Assembly: GCA_023265365.1 (NCBI GenBank)
Contig: JAHFTY010000002.1
Span: 13,612-54,404 of the forward strand
DNA from: Acidobacteriota bacterium
Lineage (GTDB): Bacteria; Acidobacteriota; Terriglobia; 20CM-2-55-15
Reading direction: 5' to 3'
Length of the DNA stretch: 40,793 nucleotides
The notes under the pieces: model-generated
The model's input: only the letters and a program-made list of their open reading frames with translations
Database searches by the model: none
Told to the model about the DNA's origin: nothing
Position numbers and translations under genes: made by a program
Shown: piece by piece, positions 9,938-19,029 of the stretch
Position numbering within the stretch: the first letter of the stretch is position 1
Layout: every line of letters begins with the position of its first letter

Positions 9938-10510
9938 TCAAATTCCGCTGCCGTGCACGGCTGCGGCGATCAACGCTCGAAGCTTTTCGCCGGGAAGCGG
10001 ACCGGAGGCGGCTTTCATGTTGTCGTGCAGGTGAGCCGGCTTCGATGTTCCGGGAATGGCGCAGGCGATTGCCGGATGAGCGATCACAAACTTCAGCAGA
10101 ATTTGAGGCCAGTTCTCGCAGGCGATTTCTTTCGCCCATGCCGGCAGTGGCTGAGCGCTCAGTTGACGTGCCAGGTTTCCCGCGGCGAGCGGCCGGTTCG
10201 CGATCACGGCGATTCCGCGATCCATGGCCAGCGGGAGAAGACGCTTTTCGGCCTCGCGTTCTGACGCGGAATAGTTGATCTGAACGAAATCCACCGGCTC
10301 CGTGGCGATCAGATCCGCCACGGCATCCTGGGCATCTGCGCGATAGTGCGTCACGCCGATGTAGCGGATGCGGCCGTCCTGTTTCCATCGGCGAAGTGTC
10401 TTCAGGTGGGTTTCCACGTCGACCAGGAAAGTCTGCCAGGTTCCCAGGCCAATGGCCGGGATCGGTTCGCCCGTGGAAGGAATTGTGCGTGTGAGAATCG
10501 GGTTCGTCAT
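9938..10510 (-). pseudogene. Aldo/keto reductase with in-frame internal deletion (about 190 aa)
   Basis: 'IPAIGLGTWQTF' (AKR N-term) joins directly to 'LVDVETHLKTLRRWKQDGRIRYIGVTHY' (AKR middle); the segment with catalytic Asp/Tyr/Lys is absent. Confidence 0.75.
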
Positions 10511-10579
10511 CACGTTGGCGATTGTAAACGTGCGTCCTTCGCGGCGCGAGCGTCCTTTTGCGCCGCGCGCTCTGCGGAT

Positions 10580-10611
10580 AAGCCACTTATTCATTAAGCC
10601 ACTTATTCATT
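10580..10611. repeat. Perfect 16-bp tandem duplication (AAGCCACTTATTCATT x2)
   Basis: Read directly: aagccacttattcatt|aagccacttattcatt. Confidence 0.95.
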
Positions 10612-10631
10612 TGCCGACCCGCCGCGATTCT

Positions 10632-10646
10632 TGTATACGGTATACA
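10632..10646. promoter_or_regulatory. 15-bp palindrome TGTATAC-G-GTATACA, candidate operator
   Basis: Perfect 7-bp arms in the AKR/TonB-receptor intergenic region, about 130 bp upstream of ATG 10776. Confidence 0.5.
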
Positions 10647-10775
10647 GTTTTCCAAAAAAAAGCGGTTCCCCTCACCCCAATACAGACGTTGGCTGCCTGG
10701 GATAACAAGCCGATGAAGGCGCACATCAGGCAACGACCGCTGATCGAAATACAGGAATGCTTTGGAGGGTAAGAA

Positions 10776-13682
10776 ATGAGTGCGAGGAAAGTTTGCTGGT
10801 TACTTTTGATTTTGTTCGGGCTTGCTGTTCCGGCGTTCGCGCAGTTGTCCACCGGCTCAATCGGCGGGACGGTGCAGGATTCGACAGGAGCGGTCATACC
10901 GGGAGTGAGTGTCACGCTGACCAGCGCCGGCGTCATCGGCGGTAATCAGCAGGTCATCACGAACGAGCGCGGCACTTATCAGTTCACGCGTCTCGTCCCG
11001 GGAAAATACAGCGTCAAAGCGGAATTGACCGGCTTCAAGCCCTTTGTTCACGAGAACCTTGCTGTCAATGCGGACGTCACTGTTCGCGCGGACATCAAAC
11101 TCGAAGTCGGAACGGTTGCGGATACCGTCACGGTGACGGGTGAAGCCGCCCTTCTGGATACCACTTCGGCCCTCAATCAGGCCGTGCTCGATCGCGCGTC
11201 CCTGGACAAGCTGCCTACCGGCCACGACCTCTGGTCCATCGGCCGAATGGTTCCGGGCGTTGTTCCCGGCAACTACGATGTCGGCGGGAACCAGTCCTTC
11301 CAGCAGTCGACCCCCACGGTCCATGGCAGCAGCGGAACCGACAATAAATATGCCGTCGACGGACTGGACGTCGCATGGGCGGGCGGCGCCGGCACGGTGA
11401 TGGTTTACTTCGATCCCAACATGTTCGAAGAAATCAATTACCAGGTGGGCAACATCTCCGCCGAGAACCGCCAGGGCGGCGTGGTGATGAACATGGTGAC
11501 GAAAACCGGCACCAATAGTTTCCACGGCTCGTTCATGTTCACCGGTACACGCAAATCCCTGCAGGGAAACAATATTTCGCCGGCTCTGGACAAACAGCTC
11601 CGGCTTCAGATTCCGGCGATCGCCATCGCCGCCAACCCGAATATCCGGTCGGGGCAGCAGATCCAGAGCTTGTTCGATACAGCCGCCAGCCTTTCCGGGC
11701 CGATCGTCAGGAACAAGTTGTGGTTCACAAGCACGTACAAGGTTTCGTCTCTGAATCAGTTCGTCCTCGGCAATTACAATCCGAACGGAACACAGGGTCT
11801 GGACGACAACCGGATCATCAACGGCACGTTCAAAGTGTCCTATCAGTTGAACGACAAGAGCCAGCTCCACTACACCTACAGCCGCAATCTCAAGTACCGG
11901 TATCACCGCCGCACCACGACCTACCAGGAAGACGCCGCATCGCGTTTCCAGGATCAGTGGGCGGACATTCACCAGATGAAGTGGACCAATACGTTTTCCT
12001 CCAAAATGGTCACCGATGCCGGCGTCAGCCTTCAGGTGGGTCCGAGCCCCTACCTGCCCAAAGCGGAAGCCGAAGCGAACGCGAAGCTGGGTCTGTTCCC
12101 GAAGAACGATCAGGCCACCGGCGCATCGACCGTGATGAACAACGGCTACAACACACAGCCGCAGTATCGAATCGCGTCCAACTTCAATTTGAGCTATTTT
12201 GCCGGCCCCCACGAGATCAAGATCGGATACCAGTTCAGCCGGCTGATGTTGCGCAGCAAGACGTGGTCGATCGTCAACTATGCGGATCTTCCCGGAATAC
12301 CGTTCTCTGCCCGGTACAACAACGGCGCGGCGAATGCCGTGCTTCTGTACAACTATCCCGCGGATTCCCGGGTGTTTTCTCAGGAGCACGGAGTCTTCGT
12401 CCAGGACAAATGGACCGTGACCCGAAAACTCACGCTGAACGCAGGCATTCGTTTTGACAATGTCAACTCGTGGGTGCCGCCGCTCTGTCAGCCCAATACG
12501 GCCGTCGTGGCCGGTCAGTGCTTCAAGGAACTCAAGGATCCTGCGATTCCGAAGCTCTTCAACATGGCGCCGCGTTTGTCGTTCATCTATGACCTCTTCG
12601 GTGATGGACGAACGGCGATCAAGGGGTCGGCAAACGTCTATCACATCGGGATCGACTCCAACTATCCGGACCGGCTCAATCCGTACAGTTCGGCCACCAA
12701 TACGTGTAACTGGTCGGATACCAACGGCGACGGCAAGCCCCAGAAAAACGAGATTCCCGGATTCAACTTCAACACGAAGGTGAGTTCCACCGGTTGCACC
12801 GGGTTCAGCTTCGGCAACACCAACGTCTACGACCCCAAGCTCAAGCGTCCGTACAGCGTCGAGTTTTCGGTCGGTCTCCAGCGGGAACTGCCGGGCGGCT
12901 TCGTCCTGTCCGGCACCTATTTCCGTCGCGATACGTGGCGCACGCTCGGCAACGTGAACACGGCCCTGAGCCAAGCGTCCTACGATCCGATCAGTATTAC
13001 GATTCCGGAAAACAGCCAGAAGATGACCATCTATAACATCAAGCCCGCGCTGCAGACGCTCAGCACGTGCACCGGTATTCCGGCCTGTATTTACTGGAGC
13101 AACCACTCGGATCGCGGCGAGTACTTCAACGGCTTCGACCTGACGGTCAACAAGCGGATGAGCCATCGATGGATGATCATGGGTGGATTGAGTTTGAACT
13201 CCGATCAGCGGCGCATTCCGTACCGGCCGGACAATCCAAACCTGAACATCTTCCCAGGCGGCCCGGTGTCCGGAAGCGTTCCGGTCGAGTTCAAGATGTC
13301 CGGAATTTACCAGGCTCCTTTCGGTTTCGAGGTGGCAGCGAATTTCCAGAACTTCTCCGGAAAACCGGAAGCCAAGACCTATCAGATCGGCAGGTCCCTC
13401 GTTCCACAACTCACGGGTACCTCGCTGACCGTCAATCTTGCCGACTTCGGCGCAACGAGCCTGCCGGCTGTCCGGATGCTCGACCTATCGATCGGCCGTG
13501 AATTCCGCCTGACCGAAAAGTTGAAAGCATCACCGAAGATGGAGTTCTTTAACCTGAACAACTCGGCCGCCGTCCAGGGCAGGAGCACCCTGCTGAACGC
13601 CACGGGTGCCAGCGCCTACCTGAATCCCAGCAGCATTCTCAATCCCAGAATGCTCCGCCTCGGTTTGCAGATGAACTTCTAG
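10776..13682 (+). CDS. TonB-dependent receptor with carboxypeptidase-regulatory-like N-terminal domain
   Basis: 968 aa, signal peptide, 'GSIGGTVQDSTGAVIPGVSVTLTSAG...GTYQFTRLVPGKYSVKAELTGF', plug 'AENRQGGVVMNMVTKTGTNSFHGSFMF', barrel ending '...MLRLGLQMNF'. RBS ggaggg upstream. Confidence 0.92.
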   Translation: MSARKVCWLLLILFGLAVPAFAQLSTGSIGGTVQDSTGAVIPGVSVTLTSAGVIGGNQQVITNERGTYQFTRLVPGKYSVKAELTGFKPFVHENLAVNADVTVRADIKLEVGTVADTVTVTGEAALLDTTSALNQAVLDRASLDKLPTGHDLWSIGRMVPGVVPGNYDVGGNQSFQQSTPTVHGSSGTDNKYAVDGLDVAWAGGAGTVMVYFDPNMFEEINYQVGNISAENRQGGVVMNMVTKTGTNSFHGSFMFTGTRKSLQGNNISPALDKQLRLQIPAIAIAANPNIRSGQQIQSLFDTAASLSGPIVRNKLWFTSTYKVSSLNQFVLGNYNPNGTQGLDDNRIINGTFKVSYQLNDKSQLHYTYSRNLKYRYHRRTTTYQEDAASRFQDQWADIHQMKWTNTFSSKMVTDAGVSLQVGPSPYLPKAEAEANAKLGLFPKNDQATGASTVMNNGYNTQPQYRIASNFNLSYFAGPHEIKIGYQFSRLMLRSKTWSIVNYADLPGIPFSARYNNGAANAVLLYNYPADSRVFSQEHGVFVQDKWTVTRKLTLNAGIRFDNVNSWVPPLCQPNTAVVAGQCFKELKDPAIPKLFNMAPRLSFIYDLFGDGRTAIKGSANVYHIGIDSNYPDRLNPYSSATNTCNWSDTNGDGKPQKNEIPGFNFNTKVSSTGCTGFSFGNTNVYDPKLKRPYSVEFSVGLQRELPGGFVLSGTYFRRDTWRTLGNVNTALSQASYDPISITIPENSQKMTIYNIKPALQTLSTCTGIPACIYWSNHSDRGEYFNGFDLTVNKRMSHRWMIMGGLSLNSDQRRIPYRPDNPNLNIFPGGPVSGSVPVEFKMSGIYQAPFGFEVAANFQNFSGKPEAKTYQIGRSLVPQLTGTSLTVNLADFGATSLPAVRMLDLSIGREFRLTEKLKASPKMEFFNLNNSAAVQGRSTLLNATGASAYLNPSSILNPRMLRLGLQMNF

Positions 13683-13700
13683 CCGTTTCACGCCGTGTTC

Positions 13701-13725
13701 GCCCGGGGGCTTGATGTCCCCGGGC
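13701..13725 (+). terminator. Hairpin downstream of TonB receptor (GCCCGGGG-9nt-CCCCGGGC), terminator-like, weak T tract
   Basis: 8-bp perfect GC stem 19 nt after the stop codon. Confidence 0.4.
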
Positions 13726-13792
13726 TCTCTCCATGAAAATGCTCCCATTCGATACCACCACCGCGCAGCACAGAACTGTGGCTGGACGAGGA

Positions 13793-14005
13793 CTTTTCCC
13801 CGCCTTGGCCAAGGCGGGGTGCCGCGGAGCGGCGGGGCGGTTCGACCAATAAAATCCTTTTCTTGAAAGCACCACCCCGGCGCTTCGCGCCACCCCTCCT
13901 CGTCGAGGAGGGGAAAACGCTTTTCCTCGATTTCGCTTCATTGGGACAGCAGTGCCTCAACGAGGGGAAAACGCTTTTCCTCGATTTCGCCTTATTGGGA
14001 CAGCA
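13793..14005 (+). repeat. Dispersed multi-hairpin repeat, copy 1 (with duplicated 3' segment)
   Basis: ccccgccttggccaaggcgggg palindrome, gccgcggagcggcggggcggttc, ggcgcttcgcgcc hairpin, cccctcctcgtcgaggagggg palindrome, then gaggggaaaacgcttttcctcgatttcgcYtYattgggacagca twice. Confidence 0.9.
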
Positions 14006-14054
14006 CCGGCGATCAGATGGGTCTTACAACTTCGTGGGCGTTCTCGCGATCCCT

Positions 14055-14249
14055 TCAGGCAGCGACGAGGTCGCCGTCCTCCTCCATCAGGTCAAGCCAT
14101 GACACAACAGGTTCAACGAACTCCCAGAAGCACAGGCTTTGGCACCTCGGGCATCGTGAAAAAGTGTCGTTGCGGTCGAAGAGCGTTTCTTCCCGGCAAC
14201 AGGCTGATGCGTACAGTGCGAGTTGTTTCACGTTTTCCGTCGTTCTCAT
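14055..14249 (-). CDS. Small putative zinc-ribbon protein
   Basis: 64 aa MRTTENVKQLALYASACCREETLFDRNDTFSRCPRCQSLCFWEFVEPVVSWLDLMEEDGDLVAA; CC and CPxC...C pattern. Confidence 0.55.
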   Translation of the reverse strand: MRTTENVKQLALYASACCREETLFDRNDTFSRCPRCQSLCFWEFVEPVVSWLDLMEEDGDLVAA

Positions 14250-14315
14250 GATGCCCCCATTCCGTTTCTACTCTCCATGCACGGTGCTCGCCAAAACTGG
14301 TATCTTCGCTGAGCT

Positions 14316-15743
14316 ATGGACTTCCGCCGATTTCTGACAATTCTGGTGATCCTTCTGTTCGCCATGGACCGGGGAGCTTTACCCCAGAATTCCACTTTGC
14401 GACCACCTCTGCACAAGGTATGGGACGATGACGCCCTCGCCTCGATGGAACTGCCTCTCGCCAATCCGGCGTCGTCGCCGAAGCACGTGAGTTCGGATTA
14501 TTACTACCGCATGAAGGAACGCGTCATCTACAAGAGCTATCCGATTTATGCGCCAGACAAAGAACCTGCCGGCTACATGGAATCTCTGGCACAGATGGAA
14601 CCTGAAATCCTGGCGCATCCGGCAGGCGAAGACGTGTTCGATGCGCCGATCGGTTATGGCGCGACGTTCAAGGTGTCGCAGGTGCGGGATCCGGAGTGGT
14701 ATCGACTGAACGACGTTCCGGTGACGAAGGACGGCATCATGCCATTCTCGCGATATGTCGTTCGTCAGAAGGGATCCGTCGAGGCCGGCGGAGGGGCATG
14801 CCTGATGTGTCATGCTCGAGTGATGCCGGATGGAACTCTGTTGAAAGGCGCACAGGGAAACTTCCCGGTCGACCGCGCGATTGCGTTTAACCTGCGCGAG
14901 CAGGCCGCCGCCGCGTCAAACCGGAATGCGCTGCTGGACGCGATCCGGTTGGGTCAGCGAACGTTTTTCTCCGTCCCGTGGCGGACTCCCAATCCAATCG
15001 ATCGCATCGACGGGATGTCGCTTGCCGACATCATCGCCACGTTCGACCGCATTCCCGCCGGCGCGACGACGCGCGTCAATCTCAGTCTGTTCCATCCTGC
15101 GCAGATTCCGGATCTGATTGGGGTGAAGGACATCCGTCACCTCGACCACACCGGCATCGTGCGGCAACGTTCCATCGAAGACCTGATGCGGTACGTCGCT
15201 CTCGTCCAGGGCGCCAATTCATTCGACCGGTTTGGAACCTTTGCGCTCCTGGACCCGCTGCCGGATCCGAACCGGCTTGAACGTTACAGCGACGATCAAC
15301 TGCAATCGCTGGCGCAATTCCTCTACGCGCTTCGGCCTCCACCGAATCCGAACAAGGCAAATTCAATCACCGGGCGCGGAAGGAAAGTCTTTGCGGGCGA
15401 AGGGTGTGTCCAATGTCATACGCCTCCGTTGTATACAAACAACAAACTCACACCGGTGGATGGGTTTGACGTGCCACCCGAACACCTTCGCAAATTCCAG
15501 ATCGTCAATCGATCCGCCGGTACCGATCCCGCCCTGGCCCTGGAAACTCGAAAGGGAACCGGTTACTACAAGATCCCATCACTGCGAGGCGTCTGGTATC
15601 GCGGCCCTCTGCAGCACGGCGGCGAGGTCAGGAGTCTTGAAGAATGGCTGAACCCGGCCCGCTCGACCAGGGGCCATCCGTTTGGCCTGAAGCTGAATGC
15701 CACGGATCGCGCAGCTCTCATCGCATTTCTCCGCACGCTCTGA
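14316..15743 (+). CDS. Secreted diheme cytochrome c / cytochrome-c-peroxidase-like protein
   Basis: 475 aa, signal peptide, two heme motifs CLMCH and CVQCH, 'YYKIPSLRGVWYRGPLQHGGEVRSLEEWLNP'. Confidence 0.85.
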   Translation: MDFRRFLTILVILLFAMDRGALPQNSTLRPPLHKVWDDDALASMELPLANPASSPKHVSSDYYYRMKERVIYKSYPIYAPDKEPAGYMESLAQMEPEILAHPAGEDVFDAPIGYGATFKVSQVRDPEWYRLNDVPVTKDGIMPFSRYVVRQKGSVEAGGGACLMCHARVMPDGTLLKGAQGNFPVDRAIAFNLREQAAAASNRNALLDAIRLGQRTFFSVPWRTPNPIDRIDGMSLADIIATFDRIPAGATTRVNLSLFHPAQIPDLIGVKDIRHLDHTGIVRQRSIEDLMRYVALVQGANSFDRFGTFALLDPLPDPNRLERYSDDQLQSLAQFLYALRPPPNPNKANSITGRGRKVFAGEGCVQCHTPPLYTNNKLTPVDGFDVPPEHLRKFQIVNRSAGTDPALALETRKGTGYYKIPSLRGVWYRGPLQHGGEVRSLEEWLNPARSTRGHPFGLKLNATDRAALIAFLRTL

Positions 15744-15821
15744 TTGAACAACCATATAAAACCGTATTGAACTGCTTGTTCCGGTGGAGGACTACCGCAT
15801 CGTAATGTATAAAACTCCTTC

Positions 15822-18800
15822 ATGCTTCAGATTGCGTTGCTGCTGGCATTATTTCAGGCTCAACTCTCCGGCGAGGTGACCGACGCCTCCGGCGCCGTGG
15901 CGCCGGGAGCCACTGTGGTTCTCACTGAACTGCAGACGGACGCGGAACTTCGTGCGGTCGCGGGGGTCGATGGAAGCTACGCGTTTGCGCTGGTTCGTTC
16001 CGGCCTCTACCGGATTGAAGTTCGGATGACGGGTTTTGAGAAGATCGTCCGCGAAGGTATTTCCATCTCAACGGGCGACCATCTCCGGCTCGACTTCCAG
16101 CTTCGCCCGGAGGGCGGCTCGACTTCGGTGACGGTACAGCCGGATGCGCTGATGTTGCGCGCGGACGCTGCGAATCTCGGTCAGACTGTCGACGGACGCA
16201 GGATAACGGACCTGCCCCTGAATGGGCGATCGTTTGTGACGCTCGCGCAATTGGCTCCGGGAGTTGCGCTTCCGCCGAATTCCTCTCTTCCCCGTATCAA
16301 TGGCGGCCGGCCCCGGACGAACGAATACCTTTACGACGGGATTTCCGTGCTGCTGCCGGAGCCGGGCCAGGTCGCGTTCATGCCGGTGATCGATTCGATA
16401 CGCGAGTTCAGGATCGAGATCAACAGCCCTTCAGCGGAGTTCGGCCGCTTCAATGGCGGCGTCGTGAACCTCACCATGAAGTCGGGAACCAACCAGTTTC
16501 ATGGATCGATCTTCGAGTTCTTCCGCAATGAGGCGCTCAATGCCCGCAACCTCTTCGCGCCGGCAGCCAAACCCCGGTTCCGGCGCCACCAGTTTGGTTT
16601 CGTTCTGGGCGGACCCATCGTCCGGAACCGCGCGTTCTTCTTCGCCGACTACCAGGGTTTGCGGCAGGAGATCGGTCGCGTGCGCATTTCCACCGTGCCG
16701 CTGGAGGAACAACGTCAAGGCGGACGAATCGATCCCGTGACCGCGGCGCTGCTTCTTCGATATCCGCTTCCCAATGCTCCCGGACCCGTGAACAACTTTA
16801 TGCGTGTTGGAAACGAGAGCAGCCACCAGGATCAGGGCGACCTGCGCATCGATCACCAGATCACGTCGGCGAGCCGGATGTTCGCGCGGCTCTCCCGGCT
16901 GGTGGATTTTCAGAATCCCGTCACGCCCTTGCCGGACGGCAGCGGTGCGCTGACGGCGGGCGCGCTGGGGCATATGCGAACGTTGGGCGATTCCTTTGCC
17001 GCAGGTATTCTGCGCTCCGGTTCCCGCATCACCAACGAGGGCCGCCTCGGCATCACCCGCCGGTCATTACGTTCGGCTGCGCTCGCCCTGGCAACCTATG
17101 TCATTCCGGGATATCAACAGATCGGGCCGACGCCGGGAGCGTTCGCGCGGAACCGCACGGGCGTGACGGAGATTGCCGACACTCTGGCCTTTCAGCGCGG
17201 GCGGCATCTGATCAAGACGGGTTTCGATTTCCGATGGGAGCGTATGGATGCGTTTCAGCAGTCCTCCCCGTTCGGGGTCTTCACCTTCAGCGCCGCTCAA
17301 ACGGGGTCTGCGTTCTCCAGTTTTCTTCTGGGACTGGTCGATCGATACAGCATCGACCTGCAGCAAAAGACGCTGAGGCCTCGAGCGCGAATTCAGGAAT
17401 ATTTCTTTCAGGATGACTGGAAGTCGTCGCGCCGGCTGGCGCTCAACCTGGGCGTCCGTTACACGCTCAATTTCCCGTCGACGGAGGTTGATGACCAGGG
17501 CGCTGTTTTCAATCTTCGGACGGAGCAACTCGACTTCCTGGGGCAGAATGGCTTTTCGCGTTCGGCGCGCCAGCTTCACAAGTTGAACTTCGGTCCCCGC
17601 CTCGGGGTTGCGTATCGGCTGAACGAGGAAACGGCGGTGCGTTCCGGGTACGCGCTGGTATGGATCGAACAGTCCGGCATTACGACTCCGTTTACGAATC
17701 CGTACTTTCCCTTTGTGCAGACATTGACCGAGCGGTCGCTGGACGGCGTAAGTCCGGCTTTTTCCCTGTCACAAGGGCCGGGCGTCGCGTGGATGCCGCC
17801 CAGTGCCGGTTCGTCCCTGGGCCAGGGCGCGTTTGCAGTCGACCGGCAACTGGGTTCCGGTTACGTTCAACAGTGGAATGTCTCGATCCAGCGCCAGCTG
17901 AATCCGGAGACTCTCATCGAGCTTGCCTGGGCCGGATCGAAAATCACGCATGTCGGCATTCCGGACACGAATCTGAATCAACTGGCGCCGCGGCAACTGG
18001 CTCTCGGCTCACAGCTCCTGGAGTCCGTTGCCAATCCGTATTTCGGCGTCATCCCCCGATCGTCGTCGCTCGGCGCTCCGGCCATTTCACGAGCGCAGTT
18101 GCTGAAGCCGTATCCCCGGTTCACGAATATCACCCTCTTCAGAAACAATGTCGGAAACTCGAACTACAACGCCTTTCAGGCGAAGATCGACAGGAGGTTT
18201 TCATCCGGCCTTTCCTTTCTCGCAAGCTACACAAGGTCGAAGTTGATCGATGAAGCCTCATCGGTTTTCGACGCATCCATCCTCTCCGGACCTACAACGG
18301 ACGTTCCTGTCGCCGACTCACACAATCGCCGGCTGGAACGCGATGTCTCCACCGGCGATATCCCGAATATCTTCGTGGCGAGCATCTCATACGATTTGGG
18401 GCACGGCTGGTCTGTTGCGGTCATTGCGACCTGTCAGTCCGGAACGCCTCTGGCCGTGACCCAGATAACGAACTTCAATTCGTTCGCCGGCTTTGGCGCG
18501 CAACGGCCGGATCGCCTCGGCAGGACGGCGCTTTCGCGGCGGGAGCGCTCGACATCGCGTTTCTTCGACACGTCTGCGTTTTCGATCGCGCCTCAGTTCA
18601 CGTTGGGCAACAGCTCGCGCAATCCGGTTCGAGGGCCCGGTTATGGAAGCGCGGACATCGCCGTTACCAAGCGGATTCGGGCTGCGGAACTTCGGGCTGA
18701 GGTCTTCAATCTGACGAACACGCCGCCGCTGGGTATTCCGAATGTCCTGGCCGGATCTCCGGGCTTCGGCACGATTAATTCGGCGGGCGATCCGCGCGTG

Positions 18801-18830
18801 TTCCAACTGGCGCTCAAACTCCGCTTTTGA
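15822..18830 (+). CDS. TonB-dependent receptor with carboxypeptidase-regulatory-like domain (paralogous type to 10776..13682)
   Basis: 1002 aa; 'LSGEVTDASGAVAPGATVVLTELQT', 'VVNLTMKSGTNQFHGSIFEFFRNEALNARNLF', C-term 'GDPRVFQLALKLRF'. Confidence 0.92.
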   Translation: MLQIALLLALFQAQLSGEVTDASGAVAPGATVVLTELQTDAELRAVAGVDGSYAFALVRSGLYRIEVRMTGFEKIVREGISISTGDHLRLDFQLRPEGGSTSVTVQPDALMLRADAANLGQTVDGRRITDLPLNGRSFVTLAQLAPGVALPPNSSLPRINGGRPRTNEYLYDGISVLLPEPGQVAFMPVIDSIREFRIEINSPSAEFGRFNGGVVNLTMKSGTNQFHGSIFEFFRNEALNARNLFAPAAKPRFRRHQFGFVLGGPIVRNRAFFFADYQGLRQEIGRVRISTVPLEEQRQGGRIDPVTAALLLRYPLPNAPGPVNNFMRVGNESSHQDQGDLRIDHQITSASRMFARLSRLVDFQNPVTPLPDGSGALTAGALGHMRTLGDSFAAGILRSGSRITNEGRLGITRRSLRSAALALATYVIPGYQQIGPTPGAFARNRTGVTEIADTLAFQRGRHLIKTGFDFRWERMDAFQQSSPFGVFTFSAAQTGSAFSSFLLGLVDRYSIDLQQKTLRPRARIQEYFFQDDWKSSRRLALNLGVRYTLNFPSTEVDDQGAVFNLRTEQLDFLGQNGFSRSARQLHKLNFGPRLGVAYRLNEETAVRSGYALVWIEQSGITTPFTNPYFPFVQTLTERSLDGVSPAFSLSQGPGVAWMPPSAGSSLGQGAFAVDRQLGSGYVQQWNVSIQRQLNPETLIELAWAGSKITHVGIPDTNLNQLAPRQLALGSQLLESVANPYFGVIPRSSSLGAPAISRAQLLKPYPRFTNITLFRNNVGNSNYNAFQAKIDRRFSSGLSFLASYTRSKLIDEASSVFDASILSGPTTDVPVADSHNRRLERDVSTGDIPNIFVASISYDLGHGWSVAVIATCQSGTPLAVTQITNFNSFAGFGAQRPDRLGRTALSRRERSTSRFFDTSAFSIAPQFTLGNSSRNPVRGPGYGSADIAVTKRIRAAELRAEVFNLTNTPPLGIPNVLAGSPGFGTINSAGDPRVFQLALKLRF

Positions 18831-18834
18831 AAAT

Positions 18835-19017
18835 GTTCCCCGCCTTGGCCCAGACGGGGTGCCGCGGAGCGGCGGGGCGGTTCGTCCAACAAAAATCAAT
18901 TTCTTGAACAGCACCACCCCGGCGCTTCGCGCCACCCCTCCTCGTCGAGGAGGGGAAAAACGCCTTATGGGGAAAGTAGTGCCCCGACGAGGAGGGTGGC
19001 GCGAAGCGCCGGAGTGG
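18835..19017 (+). repeat. Dispersed multi-hairpin repeat, copy 2 plus inverted half-copy
   Basis: ccccgccttggcccagacggggtgccgcggagcggcgggg ... ggcgcttcgcgccacccctcctcgtcgaggagggg, then the opposite-strand gacgaggagggtggcgcgaagcgccggagtgg. Begins within about 8 nt of the 18830 stop. Confidence 0.9.
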
Positions 19018-19029
19018 CCGGCGACGCTG

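Noticed and set aside
10857-13409. 850-aa minus-strand ORF
   Set aside because: Antisense shadow of the TonB receptor; Arg/Val/His-rich without motifs.
13793-14005. CRISPR array hypothesis
   Set aside because: Only two tail repeats at 54-bp spacing, long palindromic modules, no set of unique spacers of uniform length and no cas genes in the window.
13863-14102. Small ORF containing APPRRFAPPLLVEEGK
   Set aside because: Translation of the dispersed repeat; the same peptide appears from other copies only because the DNA is repeated.
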